A stretch of DNA of 64,000 bases, from assembly GCF_020184175.1 (NCBI RefSeq), contig NC_065531.1:79268604-79332603 (forward strand), read 5' to 3'. A program made the position numbers and the translations under genes. Under the pieces are notes generated by a model. That model saw only the letters and a program-made list of their open reading frames with translations. It was not told the DNA's origin and did not search any database. This DNA is from Aphis gossypii. Taxonomy: Eukaryota; Arthropoda; Insecta; Hemiptera; Aphididae. The number at the start of each line of letters is the position of its first letter. Within the stretch, counting starts at the first letter, position 1. Shown in pieces: positions 34,226 through 46,900 of the stretch.

Positions 34226-34233
34226 GTATAGAA

Positions 34234-35186
34234 CAACAACTTTTTTATTTCCCTCAAATCAAATAAGTATGAAAAAAAATATTACCCCAATAACAAAAAA
34301 ATGTACAAACTTATTTTATTTAGAAATGAATAATGTGTAATTTAATAATATTTTTTAAATTTAACATTTTTTTTAAATTTTGTATTTATTTTAATCATAA
34401 TATTATTATATTTTATAACCTATTTTGTAGTTTTTAATTAACTTTTTTGGCCTGAATTTCACACAAGTGAATAAATTATAATAATATTATTATTTGGTAT
34501 TTATTGTACCTATTATACAAGTATATATATTTTTTTTACCTATTATTGGCAACGGGCAATACTATGTATGCTTTTTTTATTGTTTTCACTAAATTCTTCC
34601 ATCATTGAACATTGTCATTTATCAGAATGGAATATTAATATACTGTATACTATAAAGTTTGTAGTATTAGTGTATTACTATAATACTATAAATTATAATG
34701 AATTAATTGTTATTTATAACCATTAAACCATATATAACTTATGTAAATAGTGTTAAATGTAACATTCAACCATTGTGTAACTCTAAAATTAAAACTTAAA
34801 ATAGTAACTGAATTCATTATAACATGATTTACCTACACAATAATAGAATAATATTAATAGTTAATAATCTTATATATTATAATAATATATTATATTTTGG
34901 CAAGTAAGTGGTAATAACAATGTTTTTGGTCTCAAGGAAGGCATCACTGTTGATACTCTTGGAAAGACAACACTATGATAAATACTCTATGAATGATATG
35001 AATCACTTATCACGTATTCTTCGTAGTGACGTAGTTCGTTATCAGCACGACTACTTAGTTTTTGATAACGTCCTAGTCAGTAGTCACGTGTGCAGAGATT
35101 CGAGACTACGAGAAGTTCGAGAGATGAAATAGTCAAAAATCGAAATATCGTTTGTTGGTTTTATTACGGTTTACATCACCGTGACG
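34234..35186. other. Intergenic between THAP gene and A34-like gene
   Basis: AT-rich up to about 34900, then more balanced from 34920 to 35186, which probably includes the promoter and 5'UTR of the downstream gene. A 74-codon frame at 34908-35132 has no recognisable feature and begins with GTG, so I do not call it a gene. Confidence 0.4.
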
Positions 35187-37482
35187 ATGAATGGCGTTTC
35201 TGACATAAATTCGCTGACCAAGATCAAGGTGAACAGTCTTAAACGCAAAGCTCCGTCCTCCGTCGAATCCAAACATAAGCAAAAAAAGTTCAAAACAGAC
35301 GATGAGTGTAGTTTACTTTCGTTGACCACATCTGAGGCGTACGGTATTAGAAAAGTTACTGATGATTTTGACTTGGAAGATTATCAACTGCCCACTGACA
35401 AGCCTGTCGAGGCAAGTATTCAAATTGATATTGTTTCGCTTAGTTTTCTAATAATTGCATTAATCAGGATCTGTAAATAGTAGATAGGTTAGGTATATGT
35501 ACTGTGTTCAGCGACATGATGAATGGAGTTGATCAAAAATTATCTACTTAAAAATTTAAGTATAGTAAAAAACCTAGTTATCATTTGTAACAGAGGTTTT
35601 TAAGTTTTTTATTGCCGCAAAGAATCTAGGAAAAATAACCTGTTATAAACAAAACAAATTTACATATTAATCTATAGCAATAAATTAAGTATTTTATTCG
35701 ATTGCAACGGATTGTAATTGGTTCATAATATATTATCATTTTTGGTTGAGATACCTATATCAAACATTGTTTTTTTTCATCCTACCTAATTAATAAATTT
35801 AAAATACTGTGGATTAGGTATAAATCATAGTAGAATACAGATATGTATATACCTTAAATGTACACTTAGTTTTTGGTTAAAGAAATGTTAAAAGTTTTTA
35901 AATACTCATTAGCATGATAATTATATTATTTATCAATATTTATTCATTATAAATTAATTTTTATAGAAATTAATTTGGATTCACTCTGTATAAAATCTCA
36001 ATGTTTTAAATATAGTCAATTTATAAGTATACTTAATTTTCTTTAAATTATGATTTGATTAAATAGGTATATAATTATGAATAAAAATGCTAATGAGCGT
36101 GTTAAACAAAAATTGTAAGTAATGGGTAAATATAAGTACCTATATTTAAACTTTCATTCTAGAAGCCTAAAATCATTTAACATCATAATAGGTAATGTTG
36201 GTAATGTATTAATCATTAAGAAATTGCAATATTTTTTTATTCACCTGTCACTAAACTATTACCTTTTTTTTTTACAGTTTATAAGTTTAGATACATCTCA
36301 ACTGAATAGAGATAATGGAGTTTTGTTTTCTGAAAATTTAACAGATGATTACGAAGTTTGGACATTGCAATGCCCTGATGATGTAAGTGAATATTAAACA
36401 TTTTGCATTCTTAGACCTATTTTGTATCTCTAAAATCGAAATGTATAAACATAGTATGATCAATCTTTAGAAAAAAATTTTAAACTTTTAATTTATGCTA
36501 TTTCCATTTGTTATAAAAAATATTTAAAATCATAACTTAAATCTTTTATATACCTAGTTAATAAATAATATTAACTGTATAGCTAGTGTCTACTACATCC
36601 TAAAACATCTTTCATATCCCAACCTCTAAATCTAATATTCAACAATGATCCACTAATTACATCTATGCGATGGTCAAATACTCTATATGAGTAATAAATA
36701 ATTATTCAATTAATTAAAATTCACCACTACGTGGATTTAAATTATTTAAATGTTGATAATTAATATTAATATTTCATCTTAATTATAATTGAATTAAATT
36801 TCAATAATAATAAAAAAATCATATCTATTATAATAATGCAAATGTAATAGGTATGTATACTTTTAGTGTTTATAAGCTCATAAAGTCATAACTATTATTG
36901 GTGGAATGTTATAGATAGATATTAATGATCTACTTACACAATCAATCAGTTTCAACGAAGTTAAAAAATTGGAAATTAAAAACGCAATGTCAGATAAAGT
37001 TGATTTGATTCCTTACAGAAGTCAAGAAGGAACAAATATTACTATAGTAACTCCATGTGAAAGTACAAGCAATTTATCTTTAAGTAAGTAAAATAATTAT
37101 GTGAAGAATTTGATTCAATAATAATTATTAATTGAACCCTTTTTTGCTATCATTGTAATTGAAAATACAATTGTATGTCAAATATCCAGTTACAAGATTA
37201 AATTTATTTTATTTTTCAGATGTGGTTCCTTTAGCTGGGACATTCATCATGTGTAATCGAGTTAAGAAAGAAAAATTAAGTAACAATACTTTACTCCCAG
37301 TTGATACTATAGAAGATGCAACTAGAAGAAGATCGGAATTAATGTCAAAAATTACCAAAAGACTATCAAATAAATATGATATTAATACAATTGACAACGA
37401 AGATAGAAAAACAGAAATTAAGATAGAAAAAGAAACACCTAAAAAAGTAAAAAAGCATAAAAAAAAATTGATTATTGAATAA
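35187..37482 (+). CDS. Probable RNA polymerase I subunit A34 / POLR1G-like
   Basis: Four exons: 35187-35411, 36278-36382, 36915-37083, 37220-37482, phases 0, 0, 1, giving 253 codons plus TAA. The first intron has a GC donor (GAG|GCAAGT). The others are GT-AG. The protein starts with a Lys/Arg-rich segment (SLKRKAPSS, KHKQKKFK), then an acidic stretch, then YEVWTLQCPDDIDINDLL at about residues 100-117. This resembles the ELW.IQAP.DF signature of the A34.5/CAST dimerisation module that pairs with A49 in RNA polymerase I. PLAGTFIMCNRVKKE and a Lys-rich tail (KKVKKHKKK) follow, as in that family. The family is poorly conserved, so the assignment rests on motif order, tail composition and size. 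It would act in nucleolar rRNA transcription. Confidence 0.55.
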
Positions 37483-37551
37483 TACATAAGATTTTTTAAA
37501 TTAATTGCATTTTAAGTTTTCAAATATTTCATATTGTTATGTAACATAAAT

Positions 37552-37593
37552 AATAAATAACTTGTTATTTTTTTTCATAAAACTTTCAATAAA
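37552..37593 (+). terminator. Poly(A) signals of the A34-like gene
   Basis: AATAAA at 37552-37557 and again at 37588-37593, 70-110 bp after the stop codon. Confidence 0.6.
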
Positions 37594-40500
37594 ATCTGTT
37601 TTATTTAATAGACAAATCTATTATTTTATTATTGAAATATATATTCATAATATATAAATGAGTTCATGTTTATATCTTAGTTGTTTTATAATTATTATAT
37701 ATCATATCCTTCATGTATGATCAGACTTTCTGATTAAAAATGAAATGTTAAAAGATACCATTTACTTAGAATTTTAAAATTAACTACGGATATTAGAGTA
37801 TCGTAATTATTAGTCTAAATCTTTAAACTTTATTTCTTATTCGAGAAAAAAATTTTCCTCCTCCGCCGCATAAACCAATTTTTTAAAAACTATTATTATT
37901 AAAGTACTACACAATACACATAAATATTTTAATTATATACTTACAACCCAACCTACCTCACTATTTACTCCCATGAGTTTTTCTTTAACCGAATATAGAA
38001 ATATAATTTTCATTTAACTTAATTTTGTGTCTTCTTATAATAATAATATTACTGAACACATAAATACTGGAATACTGGATTATAATATCTAAGAATGAAA
38101 ATAGGAGTAGGATAAACACAAAATATCATTTACCTATTAAGTTATAAAAATAATACAGCTAGGATTAGAAGAAAATAATTTAAATATCTTGGTTTATACA
38201 GTAATTTTTCTTTTGCTATACATCAATTGGAATATTTAAATTTCATTTATATAAGAGGTTCCAACTTTTTGGTAATTCTAATTTTTAAAACACATAAAAG
38301 TAAAATAAATACCTTATAACTTGTAAAACATAATTTGTTGACTAATAATTTGTATTCTTTAATATTGTTTTTAATTAAAATAAGACGATTAAAATAATAC
38401 AAATTAAATCCAACTAAGTATAATCCAACATGACAATATGTAACTGTTATAAAATCATTTTAACATAGAATATAGTTTTACTATCAATACAAATACTTTA
38501 TTTAAACCAAAAAATATTGATATCTAGCCATGCATTTAAATTTAAATAGCTTTAATAGTGATACAATTTTAGTTTATAAAGTATTGTTGATACTGTTGGA
38601 GAACAAAATTAGGTATTAGTGTATTACACGTTTTTGTGAAGTAACTAATTCAAAGATATGAAGTATTTAAAATAGCATCCAGGGAAATTTATCTCTTATA
38701 TTGTTTTTCTTTATAACCCCATTATACTAATATACAAAAACAATAGTAATCCTCAATCAATGCAATTATCGTTATATCTATTTATAATTCAATGATATTT
38801 TGATAATAAGTAATAAGTCAACTATACTATTTTATTTACACTTTTAGAATATAGTTGATCTTTAAAATACAAACTTATTTTAAACTGTAACTATTTTAAT
38901 ACTTTTAGAATTGTATAACTTATTCATTGTAGTTAAAATATAATTTGAAATATATTATTATTATTATTTATTAATATTTTCACTTGTTTAAGTTATAGGT
39001 TTATCAAGTACAACTATTTTTTGTATAAAATACAAATTATATATTATATAAAAAAATAATCACATATAATTAAATAGATAACTAATCACATTAGTACACA
39101 TCATATAATATATTTATAATAAATCTGAAGTATAAATAAGCATAAATTACAGATATTCATTAAATAAATATAAGTATAAATTGTTTTTTTTTTTAATTTA
39201 GACCTAGGGAAAAAATAAAAGTATAAATTATACCAATTTCATAAAACATTTTTTTTTTAATCTAGTAATTATAAATTATTTGAGTCCTACAAATTGTTTT
39301 ATTTAATAATATATATTATAATTATATCCACCTCCCCCTCGAAAAAAAGTTTATTTTTTTGGATCTAGGTCATTAACAGCTATTGGTTTTATCGAATTAA
39401 AAGAAAGTTTACTTCTAAATAAGACTTATGAATAATTATAATAGGAGATAGGTTGTTGATAATTTATAGATACACACAAATTCCTTAAAAAAATATGCAA
39501 AAATGCCTTAAAAACTTCAAAAGATGAAATTCAAAAATCTACTTATATAAGTGAAAAAAATTTAATTTAAAATATAAATTGTAATATTAATAGACAATAG
39601 TATACATTTAAGTTATAAGTTTAATTTATAATAAAATATGTATAATTATTAAAAAATAAAAATAATTAAAATTATAGTTGATTTTCAAAAATCTTCCATT
39701 ATAAATAATAAAATTATATTTTTGAGTATACAAATGTACAATACACAAATTACTTTTAAAATTTAAAATTTGAGAAAAATGTCCCCACGTTGTACAAAAA
39801 CTACAAAAAATGGTCTAAAATGTGAAAAATTACATAATCATGTTAAAAAACAAAAAAATTATTTATAGCTAAAAATGCAAAAATATGCAGAATAAAATAA
39901 GTATCAGAATCAAGGAAACACGAAACAAATTTTTAGCCAAGATAGCATTGTATAGGATCAAAGGAAAAAAATGCAAGTCATTAACATCCTATCTCTAATA
40001 GCTGTTATTGAAAAACTTTAATTAATAAATACTTTACATTACTTACTTAAAAAATTATTATAAGTATAATTTATGTCACTAGTATAAATGGTGCACGTCC
40101 CATACACGATAGGTATACCTAAATATTTAATTTAGATTTTATAAAGTATGTATAAGTATAATTATACTCTTATTATAATAAAAAATGTAGTTTTGGTACC
40201 TTATGAAAGTATTAAATACTTACATAACTTATTATTTTTTGTATACGATGAAAACTTATACATGGATCTATAAACACAACTTTCAATTTTGACTTATTCC
40301 TCTCCACCTAATTAACGCCCGGTTATATTAATATATATATAACTGTATGTCTTTATAAGATATAACTTAATAATGCCGGTGTTGGCAGTAAAGAGGTATT
40401 CACGCTTAATTATATTAAATGAAATTGGCTCTGTGGTATTATTTATTGTCGAAATGTAATATTCAGATTTAATACTTTTGATTTGATTTTTCCTGTGTTT

Positions 40501-42950
40501 TTTTTCGTGTTTCTCCTCCTAAAAATGTAAAATAAAAATGAAATGGATGTACTGATGCAGTGTTATAATCGTCTGAAAAATCTAAAATTATTTTTACTTC
40601 AAACTTCATGCAAATCGGTATAATTTTATACTATAGAATATAGTATATAAATATAATGTTTTAACATATTAAATATTACAAAAAGTGTAAATATATACTC
40701 GTTATGCTCAAAGACAAGTTTCGTGACATTTTGCCAACATCGTTTCATATAACCATATAAGTATTTTTTAACACTATAAATCAAATTATTTTTAATCTAT
40801 AGGTTACCTAATAATAAATTGACATAAATACGTAGGTACTATGACTACTTATGACTTATGAGATGATACAGAACACAGATTATTATCAAAAAATGTAACT
40901 GAATATATATTTTTTGTTTTCTCACAGAAAAATTATTCATTGGTAGTTTACACATTATAAGTAGGTAGGTTTACTTATTAAAATATAGCTTTAATGTTTA
41001 ATGGATGCATTTGACCAATAACAATAATATAAGTAACATGCAGTGGCGAGCTGCAGTGACAGTGAAACTCATATTGTTTTATCTTGTTTTCAATACCACA
41101 TCATTTTTTATTTATTTTTGTGTATTGGATTAGCCTATTTATTTATTTTAAATATTAATAAATGTTTAATACTATGATAATATCTATTTTAGCCGCCCAA
41201 CTACTAATTTTAAATATATTATTTGTTTGCTTTCAAATAGGTACATAGTACATTACATCAATCTCTCCTTTTTCGTATCCAACGGTTATAATTGAAATCA
41301 ATTTTAACATTGTTATCCATTACAATTTAAACCCCTATAACGGTCAATTTTTCATTATATTATTATTCGAATATTTCTTTAAATATAACGTTATACTTGT
41401 ATGTACTAATACTAAAGAATATCTAAACTTAGGCATATTATGCTCGAATGAATTAACTTTAGTACTTACATACATTATATATTATAATGTATAGTCATAG
41501 ACGGGTATACTCGCGAAAGACGTCACTAAACATTAAATAATTAATATAGATACCTACATCTTATTAATTATTCATTTTACCTATAAACTATGTCCCGTGT
41601 TAGCTGTGATTGAAAAAATGGCAAGTGGAAATAATATCGAGCAATATAATAAGTATATACCTATATGTGCAAGTATACTCGTGTTATATCGCTTGTGCTA
41701 TTTTAATCCTCAGAAGCGGTCCAATTATGGCGTTCGCATTATTGTTACAAGTGTGTAGAGATAAACGTTTTTTTTTCATACATATTATAATATATTATAT
41801 TCGTCGTAAACAAACATCGCGAGTCTCTAAAGCTCCTAAGCCAAAACTCCGTATATCGACATATCGAGTAAAACACAAATCTGCAAATATCGAACGTTTA
41901 ACGAAAGTGTATAATATACAGACACTTATTATGGTCACATAAGCCTGCGAGTGTTCGAGTACCTATACACATAACACTTTACTCGGCCTGGGGGATCGTA
42001 ACATTTGAATTATATTTGATCAACACTATCATACAATTAATATAAAATCGATTAAGAAAAAAATACGTTTAATGTTAATACGAAGCTATGTGTGTAATTA
42101 TGTTTGCAATGTTTGCATTTAAAATTTAAATGCATATTTAAGGTTTATTTCGCTTTAACTTTGAGTCCTTCTGATTTTCAATTTATTTGCTGCAAATTTT
42201 GTGAATCTTATAAAAATAAATATTAGTAATTTCATAAGTATTTTCTTAATCACCGATTTTGTTTAATTTTTTCAAATAAAATTTCATAAATAATTCTCAA
42301 AATTGTAGAATATAATATAATAATATAGTATAGTTCTATATTTTTGTTAGACTTAGATTTATTTTAATATCTGTCGACATTATTTTTGGAGTGTCATTGT
42401 ACAATTGGTTTCAATGGACGCACACATTACTATTGGTAATATACAGAAATTGTAAAAATGCGTACTTAAATACCTATACTGATCCTGAGTGCATATTTTT
42501 GGGTTTAACGTATGTGCATGTATAGATAGTTGATAAATAGGTATACTTCCAAGAATTTCAATAACTCCTGATTTACTATTTAAGCATTACACGTCAAGCA
42601 ATAATATATATCAAACGCATTCGAAAAACGATATCGCACATGTTATTAAAACAAAAAAATAAAAAATGTATAATATAGCTTACATGTGTGAAGTAAATAT
42701 TTATATATACTATATCGTACCTTAGAGCGTTCATCAAAAGTGCTATATCGAATACGTAGTAGTATGTGTATATAGTTTACTTTATTATGTCCTGGAGGAT
42801 TTGTCAGTTGTATCTCCGAGTTGCGGTCACAATAAATGAATTACAGTCATTATGATATTAAAAGTGAAATTGCTGTTTTAATAATTTAATTGCGATCCAC
42901 ATTCGATTATCTGATAAGCACTTATCCAAAATCCAGCCGGTGTTGTTCTT
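37594..42950. other. Long gene-poor stretch
   Basis: AT-rich, dominated by TATA, TTATT and A/T-run low complexity. The longest plus frame (41610-41942) is Ile/Leu/Tyr-rich with no domain and looks like chance. A CAGTGGCGAGCTGCAGTG phrase at about 41041-41058 could be one end of an hAT-like element, but no partner was found. Confidence 0.45.
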
Positions 42951-43140
42951 TTGGTTTTTGGCAAGATGAAATTATTTCAACAAATGTTTACAGTAGTTGG
43001 TTTTAAAAATAACAAATATGTTCCTGTTACACTTATAGTTAATTATAGTATAAAAAGGAATTATCGTACGAAACTGTTATGTTTACAAAGAAAAGTAAGT
43101 GTTTGGGAATTAATTTTATATTTAAACCACAACATATAGA
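42951..43140 (+). pseudogene. MULE-like transposase fragment
   Basis: The frame from ATG 42966 reads LFQQMFTVVGFKNNKYVPVT, which resembles the LYQLFTIHG...G.YVPL segment of MULE/FLYWCH-type transposases. The match is limited to this block, then the frame ends. Upstream codons in the same frame do not continue the domain cleanly, so I treat it as a relic. It lies directly beside a hAT-type element. Confidence 0.35.
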
Positions 43141-43180
43141 TAGTTTATGACATTTAAAAAGAAATTTTTCAAGCTGCAAG

Positions 43181-43983
43181 CAGGCACGGCGCCAAGGGGG
43201 GGCAAGGTGGGGCTCTAGCCCCCCCAGAAAACAGATCAGCCCCTTCGCCAGCCCCCTCACTAAAAAATATGTACGATAGATATTGTGTAAAATATCAATA
43301 TTTAGCTTATATAATATATTTGTCACAACTAAACAAATTGAGGAATAAATTAAATTAATTATTTGTCTAATAAGGAAAAAATTTACTACAATTTCAATAA
43401 AATGTGTTTTGAAATTTGTAAAATAAGAAAAAATCTTTTATTTTTTTTTATTACCTTTATTGAGTACTAATTACTAGATGAAAATGAACAAATAAACGTA
43501 TCCCAAATCATTGCATTAAAGATGATTGAAACAAATTGTTCATTACTAAACACAATTACTTTAATTTATATTTATGAAATGTAGGTAAGTAAAAGAAACA
43601 TAATTATTCATTCACAAAGGTATGTAATATTAAAGTCATAAAGAACTTATCATTTTATGTATCATGTCATCATTATGAATATAGTTGTTGAAGGTCTGTG
43701 ATTAGACATTTTATTACATAAGGTACAAAAAAAAAATATTTGACATTATTCTTAAAACATTTTTAACTATTCAAAAGTTTGTATATATTATCTGTTTAGA
43801 CTCTTAGAGCATACAATATAAAACGTATGTACTATAGATAATAGCTATATTATGTTATATGATACGAAAATATTTATATTTCATTAAAATAACCTCAGTA
43901 TTTGTTGAAAAATTTTAGCCCACGTAAAAAAAATATTTGCCCCACTCTGCCTCCCCTGGAAAAAAATTCTAGTGCCGTGCCTG
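43181..43983. mobile_element. hAT-type non-autonomous element, 803 bp, with perfect 8-bp TSD
   Basis: The left end is CAGGCACGGCGCCAAGGGGG and the inverted right end begins CAGGCACGGCACTAGAATTT. Both sides carry GGGG-rich subterminal sequence (GGGGCAAGGTGGGGCT on the left, GGGGAGGCAGAGTGGGGC inverted on the right). Identical flanks GCTGCAAG lie at 43173-43180 and 43984-43991. The interior is AT-rich without transposase. Confidence 0.88.
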
Positions 43984-43991
43984 GCTGCAAG

Positions 43992-46900
43992 TAAAGAATT
44001 CTCGAACACCACTTTGATTGAATGTAGGTTTAATCTCAGTTCAAGCCTGGCTGAGAAAACTCATAAGATTAGGACTGACAATAGAACATAGAGAACAGAA
44101 ATAATAGAACTTGGAAATTGGAAAATGGTTGCACTACGTTTTGGGATTGACTTTTCTAATGGCCGATAAAGTGGGAAATGTGTTTTTGGAATTAATGGCT
44201 CAACAACTATTTATGGACTCAAAAGTATAGTTACTGAAATTATTAACTATTTGGTCAATAATTATATTATATTGACTATAATACTACTTTTCCTACCACA
44301 TTTTGGGCAGCTTTAGACAATTATGTTTGGAAAATGAATAATAGAAGTGAAGTTTTCAATTTTAAATTCAAAACTGAGAACCAATCATAACATCCGACAC
44401 ACTCTGACATATTTGAATCTTAAAATTGTGTAAAAAATATTCAGATTAATACATATTAAAAAGTAAATTTAGAAACTAATAAATACATTGAGAGTATCAG
44501 AAATTTATTAAAAATAAAATAAAACAATATTAAAAAAAAATAGATTCGGAGACATTTGCAAAATGTGTTTCATAAAAATATGAACTAGTATGATTCGTAA
44601 ATATAATTTATATTTAATTATCTATTAAATTTGTAATTATCAGTTTGTATTTTTAAATGTATCGATTGTTGTATTATGTAACTATTAAAATTTAAAATAA
44701 GATAATAATTGTACTTCCCGACCCTATAACTAAGATTTTGCCTAATCTCAACCATACTTGGAATCAATCGGTTTTACAAATCTTAAAGATTTTAGATTAT
44801 ATGACCTAACTGTTATAGGGTATTTTTATACAAGTATTTGTTTTATAAGATTACTAGAGAAATTTTCTACTACCAATAAAAAATATCGTAATACATAAAA
44901 TTGTTATCGTTGCAAATTTAGAGCTTAAAATGGAGTTTTCACGGATTTTTTATTAATATGATGGAAACGAGCCAACAGTTAGCATTGAAAAAAAGTGTAG
45001 GCATAAATATGTTTCAGACATTTTAACAAGTTGATATATTTTTATAACTATAGAATTGCGTTCATTTAGAAATAAATTTACTGCGTGTCTGTATGATGAC
45101 AAACTGGCCTGTATGATTCGACATAGTGGCATTGTTTTTATTACGATTTGTTTTCTATAACAATCTTTTATTTCGATATCAATTTAATTATAAAAAAGAA
45201 GTAGGTCAGCGTATTTCGGTGGTGGATGTCTGTCCATCGTCCCTTCGGTCCTCGGACAGGATAGTGTAATTTTACTGTAGGTATTCGATTTGAATGCAAT
45301 ATGATTGCATTCGATAAAAAAAACAATTCTGAGCGGACGAGGGAATCTTTTTTATTTAATTTTGTTCGTTTTTATGGTGATTAACAAAACCGTAATTATT
45401 TTACACCATAGATCGTGAAGTTGTACATTTTTTCTCCTTTAGCCGCTTTTATTTCGAGTATCATTTCGAAAATCAAAAAATGACCTCTTTAAAGTACCAG
45501 CTCAAGAACATTACCTTTCAGAAAATGTGCTACACTTGTACTTTTGAGCAAGTTTAGGGGGAGAAAAAATGTTTACAGAAAAAAAAGAAATAAACATCAT
45601 TGTAAAACCTATACATTCCTTGCTCCGCTCAGAATCTAAAAAAAAGTCAAAATTCTAAAAAAAAATATTACGAATAAAAATATATGGATACAAACATTTC
45701 TAGTTCTTGCTTTCATGCATATTTGAATGCTGAGAATCCTAATATAAATATCTATAATTATAGTATTATGTATAACATTTAATACTTATATATTTTATAG
45801 AAAAACGAAAATCCACAATAATTTATTATGATCTGTATGATTAAACAAATATAATAATAAATATTAAATTAATAATAAAAACATATATTACCAAACATAA
45901 AGGTTTACTGATTTTAATGATTAGTGATTAATAAGGAGCAACATATTATAATATGCAGCATAAAAATAATTAAATGTATTAGGTATTATTTAGGTATTTA
46001 AGTTGCATAGAATTTATTTATTTTTGTACGTAACTATAAAAGGCGAAAATTATACCCAAAGTTTAAAAATAAACATTTGCTATAGTAAATTATTTTACGA
46101 ATAAGTAAGGACTCAACATTTGCTTGTATATTAATAACAACATATAATTTTAAAACAACTTTTTAGTACCAAAATTTTGAACAAATATATATGTACCTAA
46201 TATACATAGGTATTTGATTAGTTATACTACCATAATAACGAGAAATATAAGATAATATATTATATTATAGTCTTTATACTTGTCTCATGTTATATCATAA
46301 ATTCATAAATAAAATTTTAATTTAAGTATACGTTTTTAATCCTTCTTGACACTTTTATATTACACTTATGTTTTAACTTATGTGAAAAAATTCAGTGAAA
46401 TGTGTATTAATAAAATTCATAAAATTACACATTGCATACACTTCTCCCCATATAAAAATGATAAAATGTGTTATTACGTAATTATAAATCATATAATATA
46501 CCTTATGTCCTTAGTAAAACAAAAAAAATAAAATGTGAAGTTTTGAAATTTGTATTTAATAAATTTAATAAAAATATATTAATTCATATTTACGATATAT
46601 TTACCTTAGCAGTTGAAACCGCGGCTAAACTTTTTAAATAAATAAAAAAAACACAAGAAAATAGATATATTGTAATAATTTATTTATACATGCATTTATT
46701 ATATAAAAATATTGATAATGTTGGTACCTAGTTTTATTATAAAATATTTTATTTCAATAATTATTAATAATATTTTATAATTATTATTAACCTAACCTAT
46801 ATACCGTGTTTTTTGTAAATCTTGTGTTAAGTTAAGATCAGCATTGAGCTCACTGATATTTAATATAACAATATTATTAGATTAAATAAAAAATGCAATA

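Noticed and set aside
34908..35132. 74-codon frame directly upstream of the A34-like gene
   Set aside because: It starts at GTG, has no domain and ends before the clear ATG at 35187. Most likely promoter/5'UTR sequence.
41610..41942. 110-codon plus-strand frame
   Set aside because: Ile/Tyr/Leu-rich, no motif, AT-rich codons like the flanks, no splice context.
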